59,038 nt of DNA from Belnapia moabensis DSM 16746 (GTDB taxonomy: Bacteria > Pseudomonadota > Alphaproteobacteria > Acetobacterales > Acetobacteraceae), in assembly GCF_000745835.1 (NCBI RefSeq), contig NZ_JQKB01000034.1:1-59038 (forward strand). The letters run 5' to 3'. Under the pieces are notes generated by a model. The model made no database searches. It saw nothing but the letters and a program-made list of their open reading frames with translations, and was not told the DNA's origin. The number at the start of each line of letters is the position of its first letter. Positions within the stretch are counted from its first letter, which is position 1. The position numbers were made by a program, and so were the translations under genes. This document shows positions 22,783 through 30,546 of this stretch, piece by piece.

Positions 22783-23729
22783 CTGCCCCGCTCGCCCGGC
22801 ACGAGGCGGAGGCGCCGCGGGTCACCCCGGCGCAGGATCAGCACCTCCACCGGCTCGCCGACTCGCTCGGCGGTGAGCCAGCGCAGCAGTGCATCGATCC
22901 CGGTGACGGACTGGTCACCGATGCGGAGCAGGAGGTCGCCCGGAGCGAGGCCGGCGCGGGCAGCGGGGCCATCAGGCTGCAATGCAGTGACGACCACCCC
23001 CGTCTCCTGCTCGGTCCCGGCAGCGCGGGCCAAGCGACGGGGGACGGCCTCGCGCTGGCCGGTCAGGCCCAGGCTGGCGCGGCGGACGCGGCCGAAGCGT
23101 ATCAGCTCGCCCAGGACCAACTGCGCCGTATTGGCTGCGACGGCGAAGCAGAGCCCCTGCGCGCCGGCGATGATCGCGGTGTTGACGCCGATCACGCGCC
23201 CGGCGCTGTCGACAAGGGCGCCGCCGGAATTGCCGGGGTTCAGCGCCGCGTCGGTTTGCACGAGGTCCTCGATCGGGCGGCCGCCGCGGCCGGCAAGGCT
23301 GCGGCCGAGGGCGCTCACCACCCCAGCCGTCACCGTCGAGGAGAAGCCGAGCGGGTTGCCGATGGCGATCGCCAGCTGGCCGACGCGCAGCGCCGCGGAG
23401 TCGCCGAGCTCGGCCGTGGGCAGCGCCACCGGCGCCTCGGCGCGGAGTAGCGCAAGGTCGGTGTCGCGGTCCTCGCCGAGCAGGCGGGCCGGCATCGGGC
23501 GTCCCTCCGCGGTTGTCACCTGCACCGCCTCGGCGCCGGCGACGACATGGGCGTTGGTCAGCACCAGCCCATCGGGCGAGACGATGACGCCGGAGCCCGT
23601 CCCCTGCCCTCGCCTGCCGCGTACTGCGACATGCAGCACCGCGGGGCCGGCGCGCTCCACCGCCGCGGTGACGGCACGGGAATAGGCATCGAGGAGATAG
23701 GAATCCGGGGGCGGCAGGATATCGGGCAT
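22779..23729 (-). CDS. S1C (HtrA/DegP-like) serine protease with PDZ domain
   Basis: A 316-residue trypsin-fold protease. The catalytic triad is visible as His61 in LTNAHVVAG, Asp91 in DRDTDLALL and Ser168 in NPGNSGGALV. A single PDZ domain follows (about 230-310; GLAPGDLLLRIGDQSVTG). No convincing signal peptide precedes the protease domain, so unlike DegP it may be cytoplasmic or loosely attached. A start further upstream at 23768 would not add one. The ATG at 23729 has GGAG about 6 bases before it. The gene is divergent from the CPA1 antiporter. Likely role: protein quality control, with its target unknown. Confidence 0.82.
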   Translation of the reverse strand: MPDILPPPDSYLLDAYSRAVTAAVERAGPAVLHVAVRGRRGQGTGSGVIVSPDGLVLTNAHVVAGAEAVQVTTAEGRPMPARLLGEDRDTDLALLRAEAPVALPTAELGDSAALRVGQLAIAIGNPLGFSSTVTAGVVSALGRSLAGRGGRPIEDLVQTDAALNPGNSGGALVDSAGRVIGVNTAIIAGAQGLCFAVAANTAQLVLGELIRFGRVRRASLGLTGQREAVPRRLARAAGTEQETGVVVTALQPDGPAARAGLAPGDLLLRIGDQSVTGIDALLRWLTAERVGEPVEVLILRRGDPRRLRLVPGERGS

Positions 23730-23797
23730 GGCTCCAGGGAGATGGGAATCGGTCGGGCCCACTCGCAACCGGGCCGATCGGGCGGGTAGAAGCAGGC

Positions 23798-25489
23798 ATG
23801 GACCTCGTCGAACTCCTCCTCGCGCTGATCGGCGCCTGCATCGGCTTCGCGCTGCTCGCGCGGCGGCTGAAGCTGCCCTATGCGGTCATCCTCGTCCTCG
23901 GCGGAATGGTGCTGGCGCTCATCCCTGCCGTGCCCGAGTTGCGGCTCGACCCGGATGTGGCGCTCGCCTTCTTCCTGCCGCCGCTGCTGCAGGTGAGCGC
24001 CTTCCGCACGGACTGGCGCGCCTTCCGCAGCAACCTCACCCCGATCCTGCTTCTGGCGGTGGGAGCCGTGATCTTCACGGCCTTCGCCATTGGCACCGTG
24101 GCGCACTGGCTGGTGCCGGAGCTGCCCTGGGCGGCGGCGCTCGCCCTCGGCGCCATCGTCGCACCGCCCGATGCAGTGGCGGCCGGCGCCGTGTTGCAAC
24201 GGCTGCGGCTGCCGCGGCGCATCGTCACCGTGCTGGAGGGGGAGAGCCTCATCAACGACGCTTCCTCGCTCGTGCTCTACAAGCTGGCGGTGGCCGCGGC
24301 GCTGGCGAGCGGCACCATCGGCGCAGCGAGCGGGGCGGCGAGCTTCCTCATGCTCGCCATTGGCGGAATCGTGGTGGGGTGGGCAGTCGGCAAGGCCGCG
24401 CTCTGGGTCCTGCCGCGCCTCGACGACAGCATGCTGGAGACGACGACGGGCTTCCTTGCCGCCTATGCCTCCTACCTGGCGGGCGAGGCGCTGCATGTCT
24501 CAGGCGTCATGGCGGTGGTGACGACGGGGCTGGTCTTCGGCCGGGCGCAGCACACCGTTTTCACCTACAACGCGCGCGTGACGATGAGCACGGTGTGGCG
24601 CTTCGTCGAATTCATCCTGAACAGCCTCGTCTTCCTGCTGATCGGCCTGCAGCTCAACCATGTGCTGGAGCGCATCGCCGGACGGGGCATGCTAGGCCTC
24701 GCCGGCATCGCAGGGGGCATCGCGCTGGCGCTGATCCTGTCGCGCTTCGTCTGGGTCTACGCCTCAAGCTGGCTGCCGAGGCGCATCCCGGCGCTCAGGC
24801 GGCGGGACCCGATGCCGGACCTGCGGCATATCGCGATCGTGGGCTGGGCCGGGATGCGGGGCGTGGTGAGCCTCGCCGCGGCGCTCGCCCTGCCGGAGGA
24901 TTTCCCGGAGCGCGACCTGATCGTCTTCCTCGCCTTCACCGCCATCCTAGCGACGCTGGTGCTGCAGGGGACGACGCTGGAATGGCTGATCCAGCGCCTC
25001 GGCGTGACGCTGCCGCCGCATCCGAACGGCATCGACCCGGAGGAGGCGGAAGGGCGGCGGCTGCTCGCGGTGGCGGCGCTGGCCGAGATCGAGCGGCGGA
25101 TGGAGGACCCGCTGGAGGGCGCCATCGCCGCCGACCTGGTCCATGAATTTCGCGACCGGGCGGGGCACCTCCACCGGACGGCGACCAACCAGGGGGCGGC
25201 GGTCGCCGAACGGACGGCGCGGCGACGCATCCGGCTGGCAGCGATCGAGGCTGCACGCCAGCAGCTCATCGCCCATTACCAGGCCGGGCATCTCCATGAA
25301 GAAGGGCTGGTGAAGCTCGAGCAGGAGCTCGACCTGGAGGAACTGCGAATTCGCCAAGTGCTCGGCGACGACCGGACCGAGCGGCAAAAGCGCGAGGACG
25401 CCAAGCGGCGGAAGGCGATGGAAGCGGCGGCTGCCGCCGCCGAAGAACCAGCGGCGGTCAGTGGGGCGATTGTGAAAGGCGCGATTTAG
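23798..25489 (+). CDS. Na+/H+ antiporter, CPA1 family
   Basis: A 563-residue protein. Twelve or so membrane helices fill residues 1-410, followed by a charged, helical cytoplasmic tail of about 150 residues. The ion-binding region is present as VAPPDAVAAGAVLQ and GESLINDASSLVLYKLA, with Asn-Asp as in NhaP/NhaK-type exchangers. The tail (ADLVHEFRDRAGHLHRTATNQ, later EEGLVKLEQELDLEELRIRQVLG) matches the regulatory tail of bacterial CPA1 proteins. It exports sodium (or potassium) in exchange for protons across the inner membrane. The ATG at 23798 leaves 68 bases to the divergent protease start. Confidence 0.88.
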   Translation: MDLVELLLALIGACIGFALLARRLKLPYAVILVLGGMVLALIPAVPELRLDPDVALAFFLPPLLQVSAFRTDWRAFRSNLTPILLLAVGAVIFTAFAIGTVAHWLVPELPWAAALALGAIVAPPDAVAAGAVLQRLRLPRRIVTVLEGESLINDASSLVLYKLAVAAALASGTIGAASGAASFLMLAIGGIVVGWAVGKAALWVLPRLDDSMLETTTGFLAAYASYLAGEALHVSGVMAVVTTGLVFGRAQHTVFTYNARVTMSTVWRFVEFILNSLVFLLIGLQLNHVLERIAGRGMLGLAGIAGGIALALILSRFVWVYASSWLPRRIPALRRRDPMPDLRHIAIVGWAGMRGVVSLAAALALPEDFPERDLIVFLAFTAILATLVLQGTTLEWLIQRLGVTLPPHPNGIDPEEAEGRRLLAVAALAEIERRMEDPLEGAIAADLVHEFRDRAGHLHRTATNQGAAVAERTARRRIRLAAIEAARQQLIAHYQAGHLHEEGLVKLEQELDLEELRIRQVLGDDRTERQKREDAKRRKAMEAAAAAAEEPAAVSGAIVKGAI

Positions 25490-25632
25490 GGCTTTCGCCG
25501 GGCCCGCTGTTCGTCCCGGATGCCCGCCAGCAGGGTTTCGGTCGGTGTCAGCGCCTTGCCGGCGGCGCCGAGCTTGTCGAGCCGTTGCTCGCATGAGGAA
25601 GGCCATGAATCCACGCAGCCAAGCGGGTTCAT
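25486..25632 (-). pseudogene. Tail of a lost gene, perhaps a small antitoxin-like protein
   Basis: On the minus strand a short reading of 48 residues ends at 25486, overlapping the antiporter stop. Its last 34 residues, starting EQRLDKLGAAGKALTPTETL and ending IRDEQRARRKP, have GC-rich third codon positions. Their charge pattern is like the C-terminal tails of VapB or Phd-type antitoxins. The upstream part (MNPLGCVDSWPSSC) looks unlike coding sequence, so the 5' end seems to be lost. No toxin gene is adjacent. This may be a decayed remnant. The rest of the gap up to 25746 holds nothing that I can support. Confidence 0.3.
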
Positions 25633-25746
25633 GCAGCGTGATTGGTGGCTGCATGGATAGGCCTCTCGGCACCTTCAAAGCGAGGATGGCCATTCCGAGC
25701 CGAAGACCAGGATTGCCCACACTGCCAAGCCCGGGGAGGATGCCGC

Positions 25747-26160
25747 ATGCCCTCCCCTCGCCCGCCGCCTTTTGCGCAGCAGATCACCTTCCTCTATGCC
25801 GAGGACCCTGCGGCCTGCCGGGATTTCTACGGGCGGGTGCTTGGCCTCGAGCTGGTGCAGGATCAGGGCTTCGCCGCCATCTATGCGACGGGCGGCAGCC
25901 GAGCCTTCCTCGGTGTGGTGAAGGCACGCGGACCACGCCAGGGGCGAGAGCCGCGCTCTGAAGGGGGCGTGGTGCTGACGCTCGTCACGCCAGCGGTGGA
26001 GGCCTGGCACGCGCATCTGCTCGCCGAAGGTGCGGCGGTCGAGGCGGCGCCTGCGGCGAATGCGGCGACCGGCATCACCCATTTCTTCTTCCGCGACCCG
26101 GCGGGCTACCTGCTCGAGATCCAGCGCTTCGACCGCCCGGATTGGCCGGAGCCCGACTGA
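25747..26160 (+). CDS. VOC-family (glyoxalase/bleomycin-resistance-like) protein
   Basis: A 137-residue single-domain VOC protein. It reads QITFLYAEDPAACRDFYGRVLGLELVQDQGFAAIY in the first beta-alpha-beta unit and ends with ITHFFFRDPAGYLLEIQRFDRPDWP, whose HFFFRDPAGYLLEIQ strand carries the usual metal-site Glu. Proteins of this size include glyoxalase I-like enzymes, fosfomycin-type resistance enzymes and binding proteins; none can be picked here. It stands alone, 257 bases from the antiporter and 124 bases before the lipoprotein gene. Confidence 0.75.
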   Translation: MPSPRPPPFAQQITFLYAEDPAACRDFYGRVLGLELVQDQGFAAIYATGGSRAFLGVVKARGPRQGREPRSEGGVVLTLVTPAVEAWHAHLLAEGAAVEAAPAANAATGITHFFFRDPAGYLLEIQRFDRPDWPEPD

Positions 26161-26284
26161 CATCCCCGTGTCGGTTCGGCACCATCAACGCAACCATTTC
26201 AGCGCGGAGGCGTTCCGGTTTGCGCGGGACGGCAGCGCCGATGCGCCGCCATCCCGGAGCGAACGGCAAGGGATGGAGGAACAC

Positions 26285-26797
26285 ATGACCTGGAAGATCC
26301 TGGGCGCGGCTGGACTGGCGCTGGCGCTGGCGGCCTGCGGGACCAACAGCACGGACCGCACGACCGGCGGCGCGGCGGCGGGCGCGGCGACGGGCGCCGG
26401 CGTCGGTGCGCTGGGCGGTCCGGTGGGCGTACTGGCCGGGGCCGCGATCGGGGCCGGCGCCGGCGCGGTGACCGGTGCGACGACCAGCCCGCGCGACGTC
26501 AATCTCGGCACGCCGCCCTGGAGCAACCCGGAGGTACGCACCCCCCTCGACCGGAACAACGCCACGCGCCAAGGCACGCGCCGCTCGCAGGCGGCTGCGC
26601 GCCGTCCGGTCAGTGAAGCGGATCGCGCCTATATGGGCGGCGGGATGGTCGGCACGCCGAGCAGCACCGGCACGACCACGACCAACACGCCCGGCACGAC
26701 CGGCAGCGGCATGGGCCCGCGCGGCGATGCGACGCCACCCGCCACCGGCACCGCGCCGGCCGGCAACAGCATGAACAACGCAGCGCCGATGCGGTGA
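26285..26797 (+). CDS. Glycine-zipper lipoprotein
   Basis: A 170-residue predicted outer-membrane-directed lipoprotein. The signal peptide ends in a lipobox ALAACG, with the lipidated cysteine at residue 18. Residues 28-65 form a glycine zipper (repeats of GAATGAGVGALGG and GAAIGAGAGAVTG), as in small SlyB-like membrane-inserting proteins. The rest is low-complexity, rich in Thr, Pro, Gly and Asn, ending NNAAPMR. GGAGGAA just before the ATG (26275-26281) fixes the start. The function is unknown; such proteins often stabilise the envelope. The gene converges on the TRAP operon. Confidence 0.75.
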   Translation: MTWKILGAAGLALALAACGTNSTDRTTGGAAAGAATGAGVGALGGPVGVLAGAAIGAGAGAVTGATTSPRDVNLGTPPWSNPEVRTPLDRNNATRQGTRRSQAAARRPVSEADRAYMGGGMVGTPSSTGTTTTNTPGTTGSGMGPRGDATPPATGTAPAGNSMNNAAPMR

Positions 26798-26828
26798 AGG
26801 CAGATGCGGCAGCGGGGCTCCGGCCCCG

Positions 26829-28250
26829 CTACCGCGACAGCAGGTAGTCCGGCAGTCCGGTGACCAACGTCACCGGAAAGATGGTGCACAGCACAACCGT
26901 CAGCACCAGCATGAGGAAGAAGGGCAGGCTGGCCATCGCCACCTCGGTCTGCTCCTTCCCTGTCATGGTCTGCATGACGAAGAGGTTGAAGCCGACCGGC
27001 GGGGTGATCTCGGCGATCTCCACCAGCAGCACGATGAAGATGCCGAACCACACCAGGTCGAAGCCCGCCTGCTGCACGAGCGGGATGACAATGGAGGTGG
27101 TCAGCACGATCATCGACACGCCGTCGAGCGCCGTGCCGAGCAGCACATAGACGACGGTGAGGATGGCGATCAGCCCATAGGGGCCTAGGTTGAGGTGCAC
27201 GACCCCCTCGGCCAGCGCCGCAGGGATGCCTGTCAGCGCCATCGCCTTGGTGAGGAAGGCCGCGCCCGCCAGGATGAACATGATCATGCAGGAGAGGCGC
27301 GTCGCACCCTTCACGCTGTCGATGAAGGCCTGCCAGGTCAGCACGCTCTCGCCGGCGGCAAGGCCGAGCAGCGCGAAGAAGGCGATCGGCCAAGCTTGCG
27401 AGAAGCCGACGAGGCCGAAGGCCCATGCCAACAGATCGGCCGCCAGCAGCACCGCGCCGGTGCGCCAGCCGGCCGCCATCAGCAGCGAGCCGAGCACGCC
27501 GAAGGCTGCCGCCTCCGTCGCCGTCGCCCAGCCGACGAACATGGTGCCGATGACGACGACGATGAGGACGGCGCAGGGGATGAGCTTCGCACTGGCCCGC
27601 ATCTTCTCGGCGAAGCTCATCCGCGGCTCGGCTTTGGGCTGCTTGCCCGGGTTGAGCAGCGCCCAGACGGCGATATAGGCGCTGAACAGCAGCATCACGA
27701 GCAAGCCCGGAATGCAGCCGGCGATGAAGACGCGGATGATCGAGACCTCGGCCGCCACCGCGTAGACCACCATGATGATCGAGGGCGGGATCAGGATGCC
27801 GAGCGTGCCGGAGGTCGCAAGCGAGCCAACCGCGACGTTCTCGTCATAGCCGCGCCGCTTCAGCTCCGGCAGTGCGATCTTCGAGACCGTCGCGCAGGTC
27901 GCGGCGGAGGAGCCGGAGACGCTCCCAAAAATGCCGCAGGCGAGGATGTTGACGTGCAGCAACCCGCCCGGGATCCGCCGGACCCAGGGAGCGAGGCCGT
28001 TGAACAGCTCCTCCGACAGCTTGGTGCGGAACAGGATCTCGCCCATCCAGACGAACATCGGCAGCGCGGCGAGCGTCCAGGAGCCGGTTGCCTCCCAGAA
28101 CGAGGAGGCGAGAAAGAGGCCGGGGCTCGGATGCACGAAGACCATGGCGACATAGCCGACGGCCGCGAGCGACATGGCAATCCAGAGCCCGGCGCCGAGC
28201 AGGACGCAGAGCAGCACCAGCAGCAGGAGGGCGAAGGACAGCAGATCCAT
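26829..28250 (-). CDS. dctM: TRAP transporter large permease DctM
   Basis: A 473-residue membrane protein with about 12 helices, slightly longer than the usual 425-440 because of an insert near residues 290-320 (AWPIAFFALLGLAAGESVLTW). It shows the DctM patterns ALPMFVWMGEILFRTKLSEELF, GIFGSVSGSSAATCATVSKIALPEL, TLGILIPPSIIMVVYA and EITPPVGFNLFVMQ. It is the ion-coupled transport subunit that accepts solute from DctP. It starts four bases after the dctQ stop, so both are read as one unit. The substrate is an organic acid of unknown identity. Confidence 0.9.
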   Translation of the reverse strand: MDLLSFALLLLVLLCVLLGAGLWIAMSLAAVGYVAMVFVHPSPGLFLASSFWEATGSWTLAALPMFVWMGEILFRTKLSEELFNGLAPWVRRIPGGLLHVNILACGIFGSVSGSSAATCATVSKIALPELKRRGYDENVAVGSLATSGTLGILIPPSIIMVVYAVAAEVSIIRVFIAGCIPGLLVMLLFSAYIAVWALLNPGKQPKAEPRMSFAEKMRASAKLIPCAVLIVVVIGTMFVGWATATEAAAFGVLGSLLMAAGWRTGAVLLAADLLAWAFGLVGFSQAWPIAFFALLGLAAGESVLTWQAFIDSVKGATRLSCMIMFILAGAAFLTKAMALTGIPAALAEGVVHLNLGPYGLIAILTVVYVLLGTALDGVSMIVLTTSIVIPLVQQAGFDLVWFGIFIVLLVEIAEITPPVGFNLFVMQTMTGKEQTEVAMASLPFFLMLVLTVVLCTIFPVTLVTGLPDYLLSR

Positions 28251-28254
28251 CGGT

Positions 28255-28788
28255 TCAGACCTCCGCCGAGAAGTCGCCGGTCGCGCTGCGCTCCTCGGCT
28301 GCGACGACGTAGCTCGGCCTGGCGCCGCGCAGCACGATGACGAGTTCGTCGAGGATGGCGATCAGCAGCAGTCCGGTGCCCAGGGGAACGGCGAGCTTCG
28401 GAATCCAGAGCGGGATGGGCACGGTACCCTGCGCCACCTCCTCGATCTCCCAGCTGAACCACATGTCCTGCGCGGTCCAGGCGGTGATGTAGGCGACGAG
28501 GGCGGCGGCCAGCGCCAGCACCAGCAGCTCCGCCCAGCGCCGCGCGGCGGGGCCGAGCCGGTCGAGCGCCATGCCGACACGGATCAGCTCGCCGCGCTTG
28601 AAGGTGGCGGCCAGCGCGAAGAATGTGGTGGACACGCAGAGATAGGCGCTGATGTCGTCGGCGGCGGGCAGCTGGAGCTGCATCTCCCGCATCGTGACCT
28701 GCGCCATCATCACGCAGAAGATTGCGAAGAGCGACAGGGCGGCGAGGCCGGCACCCAGGGCGTAGAGCGCATCGAGCAGACGGCGCAT
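28255..28788 (-). CDS. dctQ: TRAP transporter small permease DctQ
   Basis: A 177-residue membrane protein with four helices (about 8-30, 40-60, 85-105, 135-155). The DctQ-like segment QLPAADDISAYLCVSTTFFALAATFKRGELIRVGM corresponds to the E-xx-xx-L and K/RRGxHIRV patterns of the family. It supports DctM in the inner membrane. The ATG at 28788 is preferred over an upstream TTG at 28800. A strong hairpin separates it from dctP upstream. The short C-terminal tail (about 165-177) is polar. Confidence 0.82.
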   Translation of the reverse strand: MRRLLDALYALGAGLAALSLFAIFCVMMAQVTMREMQLQLPAADDISAYLCVSTTFFALAATFKRGELIRVGMALDRLGPAARRWAELLVLALAAALVAYITAWTAQDMWFSWEIEEVAQGTVPIPLWIPKLAVPLGTGLLLIAILDELVIVLRGARPSYVVAAEERSATGDFSAEV

Positions 28789-28926
28789 GCGGGTCAGCAA
28801 CTCTCGAAGGCGCGGCGGATGAACGGCATCAATGCAAGCCCCCTGATGGCGAGTCCCGGCGGGGCACCATCGCCGCGTGGCCAGGGGCCCGCAAGGGCCG
28901 TGGCCAGGTAGAAACGGGATCGGCAG

Positions 28927-28957
28927 GCGATGCTGCCCGCGAAGCAGGCAGCATCGC
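28927..28957 (-). promoter_or_regulatory. Strong hairpin between dctP and dctQ
   Basis: A perfect 11-base inverted repeat GCGATGCTGCC/GGCAGCATCGC (28927-28937 and 28947-28957) with a 9-base loop lies 12 bases after the dctP stop on the transcribed strand. There is no T run after it. Hairpins at this place in binding-protein operons usually protect the upstream mRNA or weaken read-through, so that more receptor than permease is made. That role is inferred here. The rest of the 180-base gap up to dctQ shows nothing else. Confidence 0.65.
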
Positions 28958-28968
28958 CCCGGTCATGG

Positions 28969-29946
28969 TCAGCTGGCGCGCAGCGCATCGACCAGCTTGC
29001 GGCCATCCTCGCCCGCGCGTTGGACCCATTCCTCGGTCATGGTGTCGCCGATCTTCTTCAGCTCGGCCATGACGTTCGGCGGCACGGTGCCGATCGTGAC
29101 GCCCTTCTCGGCGAGCCTCGCCACGGAGGCATTCTGCGCCGCCTCGGCCAAGGCCCATCCGCGATCCTCGGCCTTCTTCGCCATGGCCTGCACCGCCGCC
29201 TGCTGGTCGGCCGGCAGGGCCTGCAATGCGCGGCGCGAAATGATGACGGCATTCTTCGTCATCGAGAAGGCTGCCGGGGTGAAGACCTTGGCATAGTCCC
29301 AGGCGGAGGTGTCGACGCCGGTCTGGGCGCTCGTCACCATGGCGGTGGCGATGCCGGTGGCGAAGGCCTGGGCCAGCTCGGCCTGCTGCACCAGCACCGG
29401 ATTGGCGCCGACCAGGGCGGCGAAGCGGTTGGTCAGCGGGCTGAAGGTGCGGAAGCGGCTGCCCTTCAGCACGTCGAGGCTGGTCAGCGGCACCTGGGTG
29501 TAGAAGCCGGCCGGTGTCCAGCCGACTGTGTAGAGCAGCGACAGCCCCTGGCGGGCGAGGCGCGCCTCGATATAGGGGCGCTGCAGGTCGGCCAGCTTCC
29601 GCGCGCCGGCGAAGTCGGCCACGAGGAAGGGCACGGCATCGGCGTCGAAGAACGGGTCCTCGTTGGAATAGGCGGTCAGCAGCATCTCGCCGATTTGCAC
29701 CTGTCCGGTCTGCACGCCGCGCTTGATCTGCGGCATGGGCAGGAGCGAGGCGTTGCTGTGCAGCTGGATCTGCAGCTTGCTGCCGGTCGCCTGGTCCACA
29801 TCGGTGCAGAATTCAGCCAGGTTGCGGGTGTGGTAGTTGCCGTCCGGATAGGCGCTGGCGAGCTGCCATTTGGCCTGGGCCCGGGCCAGGGCCGGTATGG
29901 CGAGCAGGCTCGGCATCGCCAGCGCGGCGCGACGGGTGATGGTCAT
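28969..29946 (-). CDS. dctP: TRAP transporter periplasmic receptor DctP
   Basis: A 325-residue solute receptor with a signal peptide (about 1-23, MTITRRAALAMPSLLAIPALARAQ; twin-arginine-like). The mature protein shows the DctP pattern NYHTRNLAEFCTDVDQATGSKLQIQLHSNASL, and the carboxylate-binding arginine lies around SRFRTFSP. It delivers an organic acid to the DctQM pump. It is the first gene of a dctP-dctQ-dctM operon. Its ribosome site GGGGGC lies inside a hairpin (29957-29976). The receptor belongs to the DctP family rather than the TAXI type. Ligand unknown. Confidence 0.88.
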   Translation of the reverse strand: MTITRRAALAMPSLLAIPALARAQAKWQLASAYPDGNYHTRNLAEFCTDVDQATGSKLQIQLHSNASLLPMPQIKRGVQTGQVQIGEMLLTAYSNEDPFFDADAVPFLVADFAGARKLADLQRPYIEARLARQGLSLLYTVGWTPAGFYTQVPLTSLDVLKGSRFRTFSPLTNRFAALVGANPVLVQQAELAQAFATGIATAMVTSAQTGVDTSAWDYAKVFTPAAFSMTKNAVIISRRALQALPADQQAAVQAMAKKAEDRGWALAEAAQNASVARLAEKGVTIGTVPPNVMAELKKIGDTMTEEWVQRAGEDGRKLVDALRAS

Positions 29947-29956
29947 GCGTGAAAGC

Positions 29957-29976
29957 CCCCGGTATCGTTACCGGGG
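29957..29976 (-). promoter_or_regulatory. Hairpin covering the dctP ribosome site
   Basis: Inverted repeat CCCCGGTA/TACCGGGG (29957-29964 and 29969-29976) with loop TCGT. On the dctP strand the arm nearer the gene contains the GGGG of its ribosome site, 10 bases before the ATG at 29946. Folding would hide that site. It may also serve as a terminator for the upstream CBS gene, although no T run follows. Confidence 0.5.
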
Positions 29977-30015
29977 CCGAGTGAAGCCCGGAAGTCACCC
30001 CCTCAACAAGAGGCG

Positions 30016-30453
30016 TCAGCCGGCCGAGACCACGTAATGCTTCAGCTCCTCCGCCTCCTGCTCGGCGGCTTCGATGCGGGCCTTCACCAAGTCGCCGATC
30101 GAAACCATGCCGACCAGCCCGCCGCCAGAATCGAGCACCGGCAGGTGGCGCACCCGGCGCTGGGTCATCAGCGAGAGGGCCTCGGTCACCAGGGTCTCGG
30201 GGCGGATGGTGACGAGGTCGCGGGTCATGAACTGCGTCGCCTGGAGGCCGGTGGTGCCGGGGCCATGCGCCGCCATGCCGCGGATGATGTCCCGCTCGCT
30301 CAGGATGCCGAGCAGCTCGCCGCCAGGGCCGCGCACCAGGGCGGCGCCGATGCGGTGCTCGTCGAGCAGCCGCGCGGCGTCAAGGATCGTCTGGTCGGGC
30401 CTGAGCGCGATGACGCGGTTGCCCTTCGTCTTCAGGATTCCGGCGATGACCAT
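30016..30453 (-). CDS. CBS-domain pair protein
   Basis: A 145-residue protein made of two CBS modules, about 12-65 (TILDAARLLDEHRIGAALV, GILSERDIIRGMA) and about 75-130 (FMTRDLVTIRPETLVTEALSLM, RVRHLPVLDSGGGLVGMVSIGDLVK). Together they form one Bateman unit that binds adenine nucleotides such as AMP or NAD. Stand-alone proteins of this kind are common in alphaproteobacteria and are thought to sense energy charge. A C-terminal helix rich in Glu (EAAEQEAEELKHYV) ends the protein. It lies 70 bases upstream of dctP on the same strand. Confidence 0.85.
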   Translation of the reverse strand: MVIAGILKTKGNRVIALRPDQTILDAARLLDEHRIGAALVRGPGGELLGILSERDIIRGMAAHGPGTTGLQATQFMTRDLVTIRPETLVTEALSLMTQRRVRHLPVLDSGGGLVGMVSIGDLVKARIEAAEQEAEELKHYVVSAG

Positions 30454-30546
30454 GGGCGTGCTCCCTCGGGCTGTGTTGTCCCCTTGGGCCTCAGGCTGCG
30501 CTGCCGCACGAGCCGGTTGCAAGCAAAAGCGACGCCGCGACGCCGC

